From DATMER01 sp963844885 (GTDB lineage Bacteria > Acidobacteriota > Thermoanaerobaculia > Multivoradales > UBA5704), in contig CAWJQA010000012.1 of the NCBI GenBank assembly GCA_963844885.1, forward strand, positions 496,001 through 560,000: 64,000 nucleotides of DNA, given 5' to 3'. A model generated the notes under the pieces. It searched no databases. It saw only the letters and a program-made list of their open reading frames with translations, and was not told where the DNA came from. Shown piece by piece: positions 20,896 to 30,090 of the stretch (position 1 is the stretch's first letter; each line of letters begins with the position of its first letter). The translations under genes were made by a program, and so were the position numbers.

Positions 20896-22356
20896 ATGCG
20901 GCGGACCCTTTCGCGGGCACAGCGCAAAGCGCGGCTGCTCCGCGCCCTCTCGAACCTCACCCAGGAAGAGCTCGAGGTCAAAACAGGGGTGGAAAACATC
21001 GGCGGCATCGAGAGCGGCTTCCGCCAACTTTTTCCGGGCCAGTTGGCCCGACTCACCTCGTTCCTGGACCTCACCCCGGACGACGTCGAGGAGGTGCTCC
21101 GCGACGTCGACGCCCGCAGGGCCAGGAACCGGGCCCGGGCAAACGAGCGAGGGCAGGAGCAACATTCCTTCCCACCACGCAGGGTACTGACCCTTGAGGA
21201 GATCGTCGACGCCTACGAGGCCCGCTTCGCCAGCCGGCGCGACGGAATGGCCTCGGTGAGGGCCTCGGAGCGGGCGGCGGCGCGGAAATCGTGGCGAACC
21301 CTGATGCCGCTCGAAACCTTCGAGGACATGGCCCTGGTCGTGCGTTCCGCCCGGGAGTACCAGCGCTGGAGCATGGTGGAGCTGCTCTGTCACGAAAGCC
21401 TGCGCGCAGCCTCGAAGGACGCCGGCCGCGCCAGGATCCTCGCGCAGGCCGCGGTCGAGATCGCCCGCTGCCTGCGGGTGCCGGGCGGCTGGCGCCGGCG
21501 CCTGCTCGGATTTGCCCTGGCCCACCTCGCCAACGCCCACCGCGTGGCGGGCGACCACGCCGCAGCCGACCGGACGTTCGCGGAGGCGAAGCCGCACTGG
21601 GTGTCCGGCCATGACCCGGAACAGCTCCTCGACTCCGGCCGCATCCTCGAGCTGGAGGCCTCGTTGAGGCGGGATCAGCGGCGCTTCGGCGAGTCCCTGG
21701 ACCTGCTGAAGCAGGCCGCCGCCGTGACCCGCCGGCCCGAGCATGTCACGCTGAAGAAAGCTTTCACGCTGGAAGTGATGGGCGACTACGGCCAGGCGAT
21801 CGAAGTCCTGCTGGAGGTGGCTCCCCGCGTCGAGAACCACCCCGAGGCCCGGCTCAAGACCATTCACCGCTTCAATTTGACCGTTCTCTTCACCCACGTG
21901 GGGAGGCACGAGGAAGCCGCCCAACTCGTCCCCTCCGTGCGGCGGCTCGCCGAAGAGCTCGGAGACGACCTGGACCTGGTCAGGACCCGCTGGTTGGCCG
22001 GCCGCGTCGCCGCCGGCCTCGGCCATACCGACGACGCCCTCGAAGCACTAGAAGACGCCCGCCGCGCCTTCGCCGAGCGCGGCATGCACTATGACGTGGT
22101 GCTCTCCCTCCTCGAAACCGCCGCCCTGCGCCTGGACCGCGGAGAGCTGGCCGAGGTGCAACGGCTCGCCGCCGATCTGGCCCCCATCTTCAAGGCCAAG
22201 GGAGTCCACCGGGAAGCCCATGTCGCCCTGCGCCTCTTCTCGATCGCCGCGAAGCGGCAGGCCGCGACAGCCGGCTTCGCCCGCCACATGCTCGACTACC
22301 TCTTCCGCGCCCGGCACGACGAGACGCTGCGGTTCAAGGCACGGGCGGGCGGGTAA
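20896..22356 (+). CDS. XRE-HTH plus TPR-like regulator 2
   Basis: 486 aa from ATG at 20896, with AGGAGG 7 bp upstream. HTH at about residues 12-60 (LLRALSNLTQEELEVKTGVE), a linker rich in Arg, then TPR-like helices from about 125 to 475 nearly colinear with XRE-TPR 1. Its HTH is more diverged from that of regulator 1 than its TPR part, so the two probably read different DNA sites but similar ligands. The last about 30 codons are repeated almost identically at 23853-23961. Divergent from the small exported peptide gene. Confidence 0.85.
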   Translation: MRRTLSRAQRKARLLRALSNLTQEELEVKTGVENIGGIESGFRQLFPGQLARLTSFLDLTPDDVEEVLRDVDARRARNRARANERGQEQHSFPPRRVLTLEEIVDAYEARFASRRDGMASVRASERAAARKSWRTLMPLETFEDMALVVRSAREYQRWSMVELLCHESLRAASKDAGRARILAQAAVEIARCLRVPGGWRRRLLGFALAHLANAHRVAGDHAAADRTFAEAKPHWVSGHDPEQLLDSGRILELEASLRRDQRRFGESLDLLKQAAAVTRRPEHVTLKKAFTLEVMGDYGQAIEVLLEVAPRVENHPEARLKTIHRFNLTVLFTHVGRHEEAAQLVPSVRRLAEELGDDLDLVRTRWLAGRVAAGLGHTDDALEALEDARRAFAERGMHYDVVLSLLETAALRLDRGELAEVQRLAADLAPIFKAKGVHREAHVALRLFSIAAKRQAATAGFARHMLDYLFRARHDETLRFKARAGG

Positions 22357-22389
22357 GGAGCGTCAGTACGGTGGCTCCGCGCAGCACTG

Positions 22390-23516
22390 CTAGTTTGTAG
22401 CCCCATCGATCTTTACCTCCTCAACCTTCTTCCATGGAGCGGATTCGACAGTGGCCCAGGAGATCCGCCACAACCCTCCCGTCGCTCTGAAGGGCGCCAC
22501 ATAAAGCCCGTCTTTCCCGGCGGCCATCGTCAACCGGCCAGCGCCTTTCAAGGCGAGTGGAATCCTCTCCAGCACGCCGCGATCCGTGTCGTAACGGTCG
22601 AGCGCAAGCGAGTCAGCGCCGGAGGTATGCACGAGAAGGTAAATGGCATGGCCGCTTCCTTCGACCAGATCGGCGATGACTGCCTCCTCCGTAAACGGCC
22701 GGAACTGTGCTTTTTCGCCCTGAGACTCGAGCTGTTGTACAACGGCGTTGGCTGCGGCGTTCTCCGGCGGATTCCGGGGAGCTCCCTTCTTGTCGTTGCC
22801 AACGTCGATCTCCAGCAGGTTCTTTCCCGAGGGGCTCAGCCGCTGGACACGATATGAGTACTGGCTCGCCACCCACAGTTTACCATCTCGGGCTGGCGCA
22901 ACTGACGAGGCATACTTGGCGACCCATTCATTCCACTTGTACCGTTCCTTCCACGCCGCCTCCGCAGACAAACCAGAGTGCTCCAGCATTGTGTGCCACC
23001 GATCGTTGTCAAGCGTGAGAAACCATGGAACCGTGCCGAGATCCTGGAGGTGCAGCACTGCGGAAGGCAAAGGCCTGGGCATCACGACCACAACCGGAGT
23101 ACCACGGAGAAAACCCACGGACCAGGGTTGCCACGAAAGAGCCGGGAGCGGCTTCTCCTTCCCATCCACGAAGAGCCGAACCTTACCATCGGCATGAATC
23201 AGCCACTGATCGCCAGCCGGGCTTAGCACAGCATCGAGCACGAGGCCCGATCCTTCATTGGTCGCCTGGAGCCGTTCGGGTTCTCCCAGAGCACCTGCTC
23301 TAGACACAGGGTAGACTTCGAGCTTGTCTCCCCGAAAGAGAAAGATGTTTCCAGCCCGATCCGACCGCACGAACTGAGCTCCGTCCCAAGCTCCGCGGCG
23401 GCAACAATTGCCTCCGCGTGAACCCCCTGCTCTGGCTCCTTGGCCATCACAAAGGCGGTACTCAGCCCAATCCAAGCCAGCAGGATCAGTCGCCCTGGAA
23501 TCCCTCTCATCTTCAT
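22390..23516 (-). CDS. Secreted beta-propeller-like protein, frameshifted near the N-terminus
   Basis: ATG at 23516 with GGAG 7 bp upstream gives a signal peptide (MKMRGIPGRLILLAWIGLST) and mature start near AKEPEQGV. After about 40 residues the frame must shift by one base near 23395-23402 (GCCGCCGCGGAGC) to continue as GAWDGAQFVRSDRAGNIFLF through to the TAG at 22390. The body has repeated blade-like segments (RSDRAGNIFLFRGD, SPAGDQWLIHADG, ARDGKLWVASQYSYRVQRL, AAGKDGLYVA) typical of NHL/SGL-type six-bladed propellers. Downstream of the 55-aa exported peptide by 27 bp, probably one operon. The frameshift may be an assembly error. Confidence 0.72.
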
Positions 23517-23543
23517 CTGCAGCTCCTTGCAGATTTAGAAACA

Positions 23544-23711
23544 CTACGAAATGGAGCCTTGATACTCACCATTCGGGCCATAGAAATCACAGATCGTGCA
23601 ACCATCGCTGTACGTGTTACACCTTCTCTCGGCATCCGCAGCAGTTGGAATAAGGGCTACCAACAAAAGGATACTCACAAAGACGACGCGGCGGACAATC
23701 TTATTTCTCAA
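23544..23711 (-). CDS. Small exported Cys-containing peptide (55 aa, TTG start)
   Basis: TTG at 23711 has a perfect AGGAGG 6 bp upstream. The product starts MRNKIVRRVV, followed by a hydrophobic core (FVSILLLVALIPT) and a likely cleavage after ADA. The mature peptide is about 28 residues: RRCNTYSDGCTICDFYGPNG plus eight more, with three Cys. Too short for most gene callers. It leads the operon with the secreted beta-propeller gene. Similar in plan to the proteins at 20540 and 28891: a short signal peptide plus a small Cys-bearing mature part. Confidence 0.65.
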   Translation of the reverse strand: MRNKIVRRVVFVSILLLVALIPTAADAERRCNTYSDGCTICDFYGPNGEYQGSIS

Positions 23712-23852
23712 TGGTTACCTCCTCTCCTGTCCTTACTTCATCGACGTGGTATTGGGGTGTGGCACCCAGGGCCGGTTCCCATGGCACCACGGCTAGATCG
23801 TTCAGCGGACTATCCTTGTGGCAAGAATAGGTGCGCTCGTACCTAACAGTCA

Positions 23853-23961
23853 AGGCAAGGCCGCGACAGCCGGCTTCGCCCGCCACATGCTCGACTACCT
23901 CTTCCGCGCCCGGCACGACGAGACGCTACGGTTCAAGGCTCGGGCGGGCGAGGCGGGGTAG
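23853..23961 (+). pseudogene. 3' stump of a third XRE-TPR regulator
   Basis: About 95 bp nearly identical (two mismatches seen up to the last few codons) to the end of XRE-TPR 2 (22260-22353). It encodes TAGFARHMLDYLFRARHDET and the rest of the tail to a TAG at 23959-23961. No upstream part of the gene is present. Together with the intact 3' end at 22356 it forms a direct repeat flanking the peptide/propeller operon. Confidence 0.8.
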
Positions 23962-24014
23962 CGCTTGCGGCTCGGTCCGCTTGTCATAGACTTATCCTCT
24001 CTGGAGGGTTCGTG

Positions 24015-26318
24015 ATGATCGACAAGCGGGTCGCCAGGTTCTTCCTCGGTCTTGCCGCTCTACTTCTTTCCGCGCCGGCAGAGGCCTCTCAAGCCCACGT
24101 CCGGTTCAAGGCTGCGACCGTCGGCGGTTCCGGTGCCACCTCGGTGGTGGTGCGCGTGCTGCCCCAGGGTGCCGGCGAGTCAGCCAAAACCTTCTCTGTC
24201 GACGTTCCTGGAGAGGCCATGGTCGATCTCGCCGAAGGCATGGCGTGGCAGGCCGTGACCGAGCACCCCGACTTTTGGAGCGCTCCTCAGTGGTTCACTC
24301 CAAGGTCTGGCGCGGACTCGGTGACACTGCGCCTCTTCCCTGCCTCCACAGTGTCCGGGACCCTCGCAGCCCCTCCCGGCCAAAAGCTTCCTCCGCTCCT
24401 GGACGTGCGCCTTGAAGCGTCGCCGGGCTCCAACGGACCGAAGGCTCCGCTGACGCCTCTCCAGTGTCCGGTTGCGGAAAACCGCTTCCAGTGCAAGGTG
24501 CCGGCGGGACGGCTCGACCTGCGGCTACGTGTGCCGGCCTTCGTACCCGCCTACCTTTGGGATGTCGAAGTGAAGGCAGGCGAGGAGAAGAATCTGGGAG
24601 CGTTCCTCCTCAAGGCCGGATCGTCGGTCGTGGGCTGGGTCCGTACCGAAGATCTCAAGGGCGCCGCGGGAGTCAAGGTACGCCTCCAGCCGCAGACCTT
24701 CGGCGGGCCCACCGACCGCTGGAGGGCTGAGGGGTTGAAAGCGATGGCCGTGGAAGGCACTACCAACCAGCGCGGATTCTTCCAGCTCGAAGCCGAGGCC
24801 GAGGCCGGCATGCAGGTGATCACGATCGCCAAGGACGGCTTCGCGGAGACCAGCCGGCCCGGAGTCGAGGTCCGTCCAGGCTTGGAATCTCAGATTCCGG
24901 AACCCCTGGTTCTCACAAAGCCGCTGACCCTTCGCTTGACTCTGGATCCGCCTCTGAGCCCGTCAGGCACGCCCTGGGCTATCGCTCTGGAGAAGAATCC
25001 CGATATCGAGGGCCAACACGGCCCGCTGTTTCGGGGCTCCGCCGGAGTCGACGGCGCCTGGGAACAGGCGGGCTTGAGCCCTGGCCAGTACCTTATCTCT
25101 GTATGGGAGGGCACCGAGCCCAGGCTTTCGGAGGTGGCGGAGGTGGCTGCCGGGAGCACGGACTTTCACTACTCGCTTGACGGCGTGCAGGTCCGGGGAC
25201 AGATCCACCTCGGCGACGAGCCTCTCCAGGCAACCCTCTGGTTTGGTGGGAAGTCGGGGCCTCTCCGGGCTCGTTTCGACTCCGACGAGACCGGAAAGTT
25301 CGAAGGCCTGCTTCCGCGAGAGGGAACCTGGAACGTCGAGTTGCTCTCCGGCGAGGAAGGTTTGCAGCTCCGGCTCCCTCCGATCGAGGTCCGGAAGCCG
25401 GCCGGAAAGAGCTATGCCACGGTCGAGATCCGTGTCCCGGACACGCGCCTCCAGGGGCAAGTCGTGGACGAGCGCGGCCAGCCTGTGGCCCGGGCCTCGA
25501 TCCTGGTCAAGCCCCTCGCTCGGGCACTCCCGAGCTTTGCCGAGACCGATGACGAGGGATCGTTCGAGGTACGGGGCCTGACTCCGGGTCCGCACCTGGT
25601 CCACGCCGAAGAGGGCGAGCGCGAGAGCGACTGGTTCCAGGCCAGCGTCGAAGAGAAGCACGACACTCCGTCCTTGCACCTGGTTCTCCAGGGCCGGGTC
25701 ACGGTCAACGGCCTGGTCTCTTCCTCGCGCGGCCCCGTGCCCGGCGCCCGGATTGTCGCGACAGCCGACCTGGGAGAGGCCGGAGCGGCGAGCGGGGCCG
25801 AAGCCGTCAGCGGGCCGGCCGGCGAGTTTTCGCTGAAGCTTCCTTCAAGTACGCGCAACGTCCACCTGAACGTCATGGCACCGGGCTATGCCACCCGCAT
25901 GTTGAAGATGCCGTTCGGTGCCGATCAGATCCTCGAAATCCCGGTAGAGCCTGCCGGGGGGAACCTCGTCCTCGACCTCGGGAGCCAGACGCAGGAGGCT
26001 CTAAAAATGCTTGGAGGCGGCCTGCTCGCTCATGGCGGGACCTTCGTTCCGCTCGCCGCGGCGTTGCGTTGGACAAAGCTTCAGAGAGCACCGCAGCCCG
26101 ATCCACACCGCCTTGTCCTACCGAACATGGAGGCCGGCGAGTACCTGGTCTGCATCGGTAACGCCGCGCAGCAAGCGGTTCCCCGGGGCCTGGAGGCACC
26201 CCTGGCCGAATGCGTCCGCGGCTACCTCGCGCCTTTGCAGGAGCTGACTCTGACCATGCCGGCAATCCCCGAGGAGTACTTGAAGCGGTTGCCGCAGGCG
26301 ACCGGCGGAAACCCCTGA
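24015..26318 (+). CDS. Large secreted carboxypeptidase-regulatory-like (Cna B-type) repeat protein
   Basis: 767 aa. GGAGGG lies 6 bp before ATG 24015 (a GTG one codon earlier is too close). Signal peptide to about residue 26 (LLLSAPAEAS). The rest is a chain of beta-sandwich domains of the carboxypeptidase-D regulatory/CnaB class: repeated xGxVxDxxGxPVxxAxVxV and G-x-F-x-L/V-x-x-L-x-P-G signatures, for example VVDERGQPVARASILV then SFEVRGLTPGPHLV, and NQRGFFQLEAEAEAG. No catalytic motif, no TM, no sorting tail seen. Extracellular or periplasmic adhesive/structural role likely. Paralogous along its length to the gene at 26655-28906, which faces it. Confidence 0.82.
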   Translation: MIDKRVARFFLGLAALLLSAPAEASQAHVRFKAATVGGSGATSVVVRVLPQGAGESAKTFSVDVPGEAMVDLAEGMAWQAVTEHPDFWSAPQWFTPRSGADSVTLRLFPASTVSGTLAAPPGQKLPPLLDVRLEASPGSNGPKAPLTPLQCPVAENRFQCKVPAGRLDLRLRVPAFVPAYLWDVEVKAGEEKNLGAFLLKAGSSVVGWVRTEDLKGAAGVKVRLQPQTFGGPTDRWRAEGLKAMAVEGTTNQRGFFQLEAEAEAGMQVITIAKDGFAETSRPGVEVRPGLESQIPEPLVLTKPLTLRLTLDPPLSPSGTPWAIALEKNPDIEGQHGPLFRGSAGVDGAWEQAGLSPGQYLISVWEGTEPRLSEVAEVAAGSTDFHYSLDGVQVRGQIHLGDEPLQATLWFGGKSGPLRARFDSDETGKFEGLLPREGTWNVELLSGEEGLQLRLPPIEVRKPAGKSYATVEIRVPDTRLQGQVVDERGQPVARASILVKPLARALPSFAETDDEGSFEVRGLTPGPHLVHAEEGERESDWFQASVEEKHDTPSLHLVLQGRVTVNGLVSSSRGPVPGARIVATADLGEAGAASGAEAVSGPAGEFSLKLPSSTRNVHLNVMAPGYATRMLKMPFGADQILEIPVEPAGGNLVLDLGSQTQEALKMLGGGLLAHGGTFVPLAAALRWTKLQRAPQPDPHRLVLPNMEAGEYLVCIGNAAQQAVPRGLEAPLAECVRGYLAPLQELTLTMPAIPEEYLKRLPQATGGNP

Positions 26319-26339
26319 TAAGAGCGGCGTCATAAGAAA

Positions 26340-26367
26340 GGGCCACTCCCGCAGTAGAGAGTGGCCC
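26340..26367. terminator. Terminator-like hairpin between convergent genes
   Basis: Perfect 9-bp stem GGGCCACTC / GAGTGGCCC with a 10-nt loop, 20 bp after the stop of the 767-aa gene. No long T-run follows. It is absent at the corresponding position of the duplicated segment near 30850. Confidence 0.6.
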
Positions 26368-26389
26368 CGAAGCGCAACGCCAACGCCAC

Positions 26390-26645
26390 TCAGCTCTTGC
26401 AGCGGCAGCTCGGGTAACCAGAGCTGCACCCGCAACACGAATAGGTGGAACTCCCGCACGAGACGGAGCAACTCCCAAGGGAGCAGCCAATGGAGCAACT
26501 TGTCGAGCCCATTCCGCCCGCACTACAGGTGACGTTCCCGCCGCCCGAGCCACCAGGCGTGTAGTCCTGGTACTCGATGTCCGCCTCGATGATGGACTTC
26601 ACATCGTCCAGGTTGGCCTTGTCAGAACCCATCGTGTAGGTGGCG
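26390..26645 (-). pseudogene. Truncated copy of the Cys-rich secreted protein (3' part only)
   Basis: Encodes about 80 residues almost identical to the C-terminus of the 220-aa protein at 30868-31530: YQDYTPGGSGGGNVTCSAGG and the following Cys-rich tail. At 26645 homology stops at the junction TGAACCTCAACC, beyond which lies the 3' end of the carboxypeptidase-like gene. Signal peptide and N-terminal 140 residues are missing, so export is not expected. Confidence 0.85.
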
Positions 26646-26654
26646 AGATGAACC

Positions 26655-28906
26655 TCAACCGCCGGGCTTCTTCAGAAAAAGATCTCCAAACGGCGCCAGG
26701 AACCCCCGGCTGCACGCGGACGCGGGCGGCTCTGTACCGGCCAGGGCCGCCGCACCGGCCTCCGGGCCCGAGCACAAGGCGTACTCCCCGATCTCCATTC
26801 CGGGAACAACCAGCGGCCCACGGTCCGTCCAGGGAACCCCCTGCAATCGGACCCAACTCCGGAGGAGGTCGAGAGGAGGAACGTGCCCCCGTGGAAAAGA
26901 AGAGGCGCCGGCGGAGGCGCTCCCCCCTCTTTCGCCGCCGGCCGCTCGAGAATCAGCGTGCCCGCCTGGGGTTCCAGCAGAATCTCAAGCACCGGCCCGG
27001 AATCCACAGGCACCTTCAGTGCCCGGTACGCGAAGCCGGGGGCCAGAACCCGAAGATGGAGCGCCCGGGCGCCTGGTGGCAAGGCGAGCGAAAACTCTCC
27101 TGCGGGGTCCGAGGTCGCCTCGACGCCGGTCACGACGGCGGCGCCTCCGAAGTCGGGGAACCCTTCGACCCGGGCGCCGGCGACGGGGCCGCCGACAGAG
27201 ACGACCCGGCCGCGCATCTCCCGCCTCACCCGCACCACCAACCGCAGCCAGGGGCTTTCCCCTTTGTCCACGATGGTGATCGGGACCCATCCGCTGGTCT
27301 GTTCTCCGGCCTCCGCCTCGACGCCCGCCGGCCCCGGGGCCAGACCCCGGATACGGAACTTCCCTTCCGCATCGACCTCGAAACGGCTGCCCTTTTGCCG
27401 CTCCCTGGGACCGGCGGAGTCCACCTGAATGGAGGCACCGGGTGCGGCTTTCCCCGCTTCATCGACCACCTCGCCGGCTAGGGTCGTGTCCGGAACGACG
27501 ATCTCGACCTCGGCCCGCCTCGCCCCGGGCAGGCGCCGGACCTCCACCGGCTCCAAGCCGACCCGCAGACCGGCGCTCTCCTCGACCAACTCGACCTTCC
27601 AGAGACCCTCCTCCGGCAGATAGCCGCTGAGCTCGCCCTCTTCATCGGCATCGAAACGAATCCTGCGGGCTCCGGCCAACCCTCCAAACCAGAGCGTCGC
27701 CGCCAGCGGCTCGTCTCCCTGCCGAAGCCGGCCATGGATCTCGACCAGCGGGACCTGGAGGAGCAGCGGCGCCTGCCCGCCGGTGACCTCCACCTCTTCC
27801 GTCAACCAGCGGGTGCCCAGGTCGCCCAATACCGCGAGGTTGTATTGACCGGGAACTACGTTCGCCTGAGCCCAGTGCCCTTCCGCCGAGGCCAGTCCTT
27901 CGTGACGGGCCGAAGCCGGCGGAGTGGCCTGCAGCACGATCCTCCAGGGTTGCCCGTAGGGGTCCACCGGTGGATCCAGAAGAGCCTCGAAGCGGACCGG
28001 CTTTCGGAGGACGATCCGGTCCAGCACCTCGGCCTCGAGGCCGCTCCGGACCTCCACCGGCCCGACCTCGGTCGCGGCAAACCCAGGGCTGGATACCGTG
28101 AGCGTGTAGCGGCCGGGCGGTACGGCCTCCAGTTGAAAGAAGCCCCGATCGTTGGTCCGGGCCTCCAGGAGCAGCGCTTCGAGGCGGCTCATCGAGGTGA
28201 CGTCCGTGGGAGGGCCTGCCGGCTGCGGGCTGAGCTCCACACGGCACGAGGCGGCGGGAAGCCCGTCGGGCTCTGTCTCCACCCAGCCGACGACGGCAGC
28301 GCCGAGCCGCAGCCGCAGGGCACCAGCCGCTGACGCATGCGAGGCCCGGACCGTCACTCCCCACAGATAGGCCGGGATGTAGGGGCCGGCCTTGAGCCGC
28401 AGATCCCAAGCTCCCGCCGGCAGCGAGCAGCGCCAGACCCCTTTCGCCACGGGGCAGGAGACGGTGCCTTCGGGCAGGCGCTGACCCGGGCTTCCCGGCG
28501 GAGCCGGTGCCGGCCGAAACCGGACGGAGACCCCGGAAGGAGCCTCCGTCTGCCCGGCAGGGAGATCAAGAGTGCCTTCCAGGGACCCGGCCGGGTAGAG
28601 CACGATCTCCACCGGCCTCTCCCCGGTAGCTCTTGGCGCCAGGATCTTCTCCTCACTCCAGAAGCCGTCCAGCTCTGCGCGGAAGGTCCAGGCCGGACCG
28701 GGTGCGAGGTCGAGGGCCTGATCTCCCGGAACATCCACCAGAGCGCTACCGCCTTGGATGTCCGCCAAGGAAGAAGACCAGGTGATCCGCGCCTTCCGGA
28801 CACCCTCGGGTGCCGGCCCGATCAGACGGACAGCAACGCGAACCGGCACCGCCACCGCGGCGGTGCTCCAGCAGACGAAGCCGAAGGCGATCAGGAAGCG
28901 CTGCAC
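26655..28906 (-). CDS. Large secreted carboxypeptidase-regulatory-like protein, C-terminally frameshifted
   Basis: GTG at 28906 gives a signal peptide (QRFLIAFGFVCWSTAAVAVP). Domains as in the paralog at 24015: IPAYLWGVTV, RTNDRGFFQLEAVPPGRYTL, LRQGDEPLAATLWFGG, and LAGEVVDEAGKAAPGASIQV. After LLFHGGTF the frame must move back by one base near 26877-26884 to reach the conserved ending (SWVRLQGVPW, VVPGMEIGEYALC, RGFLAPFGDLFL) and the TGA at 26655. The repaired protein has about 750 aa. The other frame runs on to an Arg-rich nonsense tail. Its start lies 16 bp inside the preceding Cys-rich gene, so the two are coupled. Frameshift real or artefact is undecided. Confidence 0.8.
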
Positions 28907-29211
28907 AGAAGAGGCCCGTTCGCCGGCTCAGGAGTCTCCTCCCGAAGGAATGGAACGGGGGTCCCCTTCTCATTTTCTGGAAGGGAGGTCCACCTACATA
29001 CTTCCCCGCTGGTGGTGCAGCCGTAGAACGATTCCCAGCACTCGGGCCATCCGAGCTGAGGAAAGAAAAGATTGCCGACGCAGACCCACTCGGTCCAGCA
29101 TTCGTCCCCATAGCACCTGAGTTTCTGCGAGCATTTCCAACAAGCAGAAGCCGACTCCGAGAGAAGTAAGCCGCCAGCCAAGAGAACCAGCGTGATCACG
29201 GTCTTTCGCAA
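28891..29211 (-). CDS. Small exported Cys-rich protein (TTG start)
   Basis: 106 aa. TTG at 29211 preceded by AAGGAG at 7-8 bp. Signal peptide MRKTVITLVLLAGGLLLSES, cleavage near SASA. The mature part is rich in Cys and Trp: ACWKCSQKLRCYGDECWTEW, then PECWESFYGC and a later GEVCRW, nine or more Cys in all. No known family. Stop overlaps the start of the 750-aa secreted protein, so the two are made together. Disulfide-bonded secreted protein or peptide; possible partner of the large protein. Confidence 0.7.
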   Translation of the reverse strand: MRKTVITLVLLAGGLLLSESASACWKCSQKLRCYGDECWTEWVCVGNLFFPQLGWPECWESFYGCTTSGEVCRWTSLPENEKGTPVPFLREETPEPANGPLLCSAS

Positions 29212-29362
29212 GAAATTCTCCTTTTGAGCACACCTCCGGCAGGCGCTGCAGGAACCAGCGCAGGGAGGAAATTCTCCTTAAGCCTTCTCTATCTACTGTG
29301 CGTTCGAGATAGAAAAACGAGCCGGTCTGAGGTCATCTCGCCTCCTAGCGGTGAATTTCTGA

Positions 29363-29917
29363 TCACCCGGGGCGCCGGTGCTTGGCATTCGGGCGGGGCG
29401 TTCTCACCCGCACTTTCCCCGCTTCGGCCGCGAGACCAGGCCCTTCAGGCGGGAGATCAGCCCGGGACGCCGGAACCCATCCTTCTCCCTTCTTCCGGAA
29501 ACCCAGTGCGCGGTACCAGAGCAAGGCGCACTTCTTCACTTCCACTAGGGCCGAATCAAAAGCCAGCTCGAGATCTTCCTCGCCCACGTTCGAAGTCTCG
29601 TACTCGGCGACTGCCCAACCTCGTTCCTGCCGCAGACTTCTCTCGCCGTCGAGAAGGTCTTTCCACAGCGCCTCGATGCCGTCGTAGAAGACGTGCCCCA
29701 ACATGGGCTTGTCCAGGGCCGACTCCAGGCCGAGACACAGCCTGCTCAGGATCTCGCCCGAAATGTGCCCCCGCTCTCGTTCAACGGTTCCAACCAGTGT
29801 CACGCTCACTCCGGCGCTCTCCGCCAATTCTTCCTGAGAGAGCCCAGCGACAAGCCGCCATTTCCTGATGGCGCGGCCAAAATACTTGGAGCCCAGATCA
29901 CGGTTACGATATTTCAC
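29363..29917 (-). CDS. XRE-family regulator
   Basis: About 184 aa from GTG at 29917 (a weak start; the frame is open further upstream but without a coding look). HTH near residues 10-65: FGRAIRKWRLVAGLSQEELA, then ESAGVSVTLVGTVERERGHI, and LSRLCLGLESALD. The C-terminal part is helical with EALWKDLLDGERSLRQERGW, ending in a basic tail. Upstream of the Cys-rich/large-protein operon on the same strand, so it may regulate it. 29918-30090 shows no gene. Confidence 0.75.
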   Translation of the reverse strand: MKYRNRDLGSKYFGRAIRKWRLVAGLSQEELAESAGVSVTLVGTVERERGHISGEILSRLCLGLESALDKPMLGHVFYDGIEALWKDLLDGERSLRQERGWAVAEYETSNVGEEDLELAFDSALVEVKKCALLWYRALGFRKKGEGWVPASRADLPPEGPGLAAEAGKVRVRTPRPNAKHRRPG

Positions 29918-30090
29918 GGAACGGATCGTAGGAGAAGACGACCGGACCAGCAAATCAACAAGACAGCTCGAATGGATGACAAATTTTACCGAAAAGGGGC
30001 GGTGTTTCTGAGATTTTTTGCCCTGCTTCTCGTTATTTTGGATTCTAGCCTGCTTAGTCAGGGTTCTATCTGCCAATATCTCCAAGCGCG

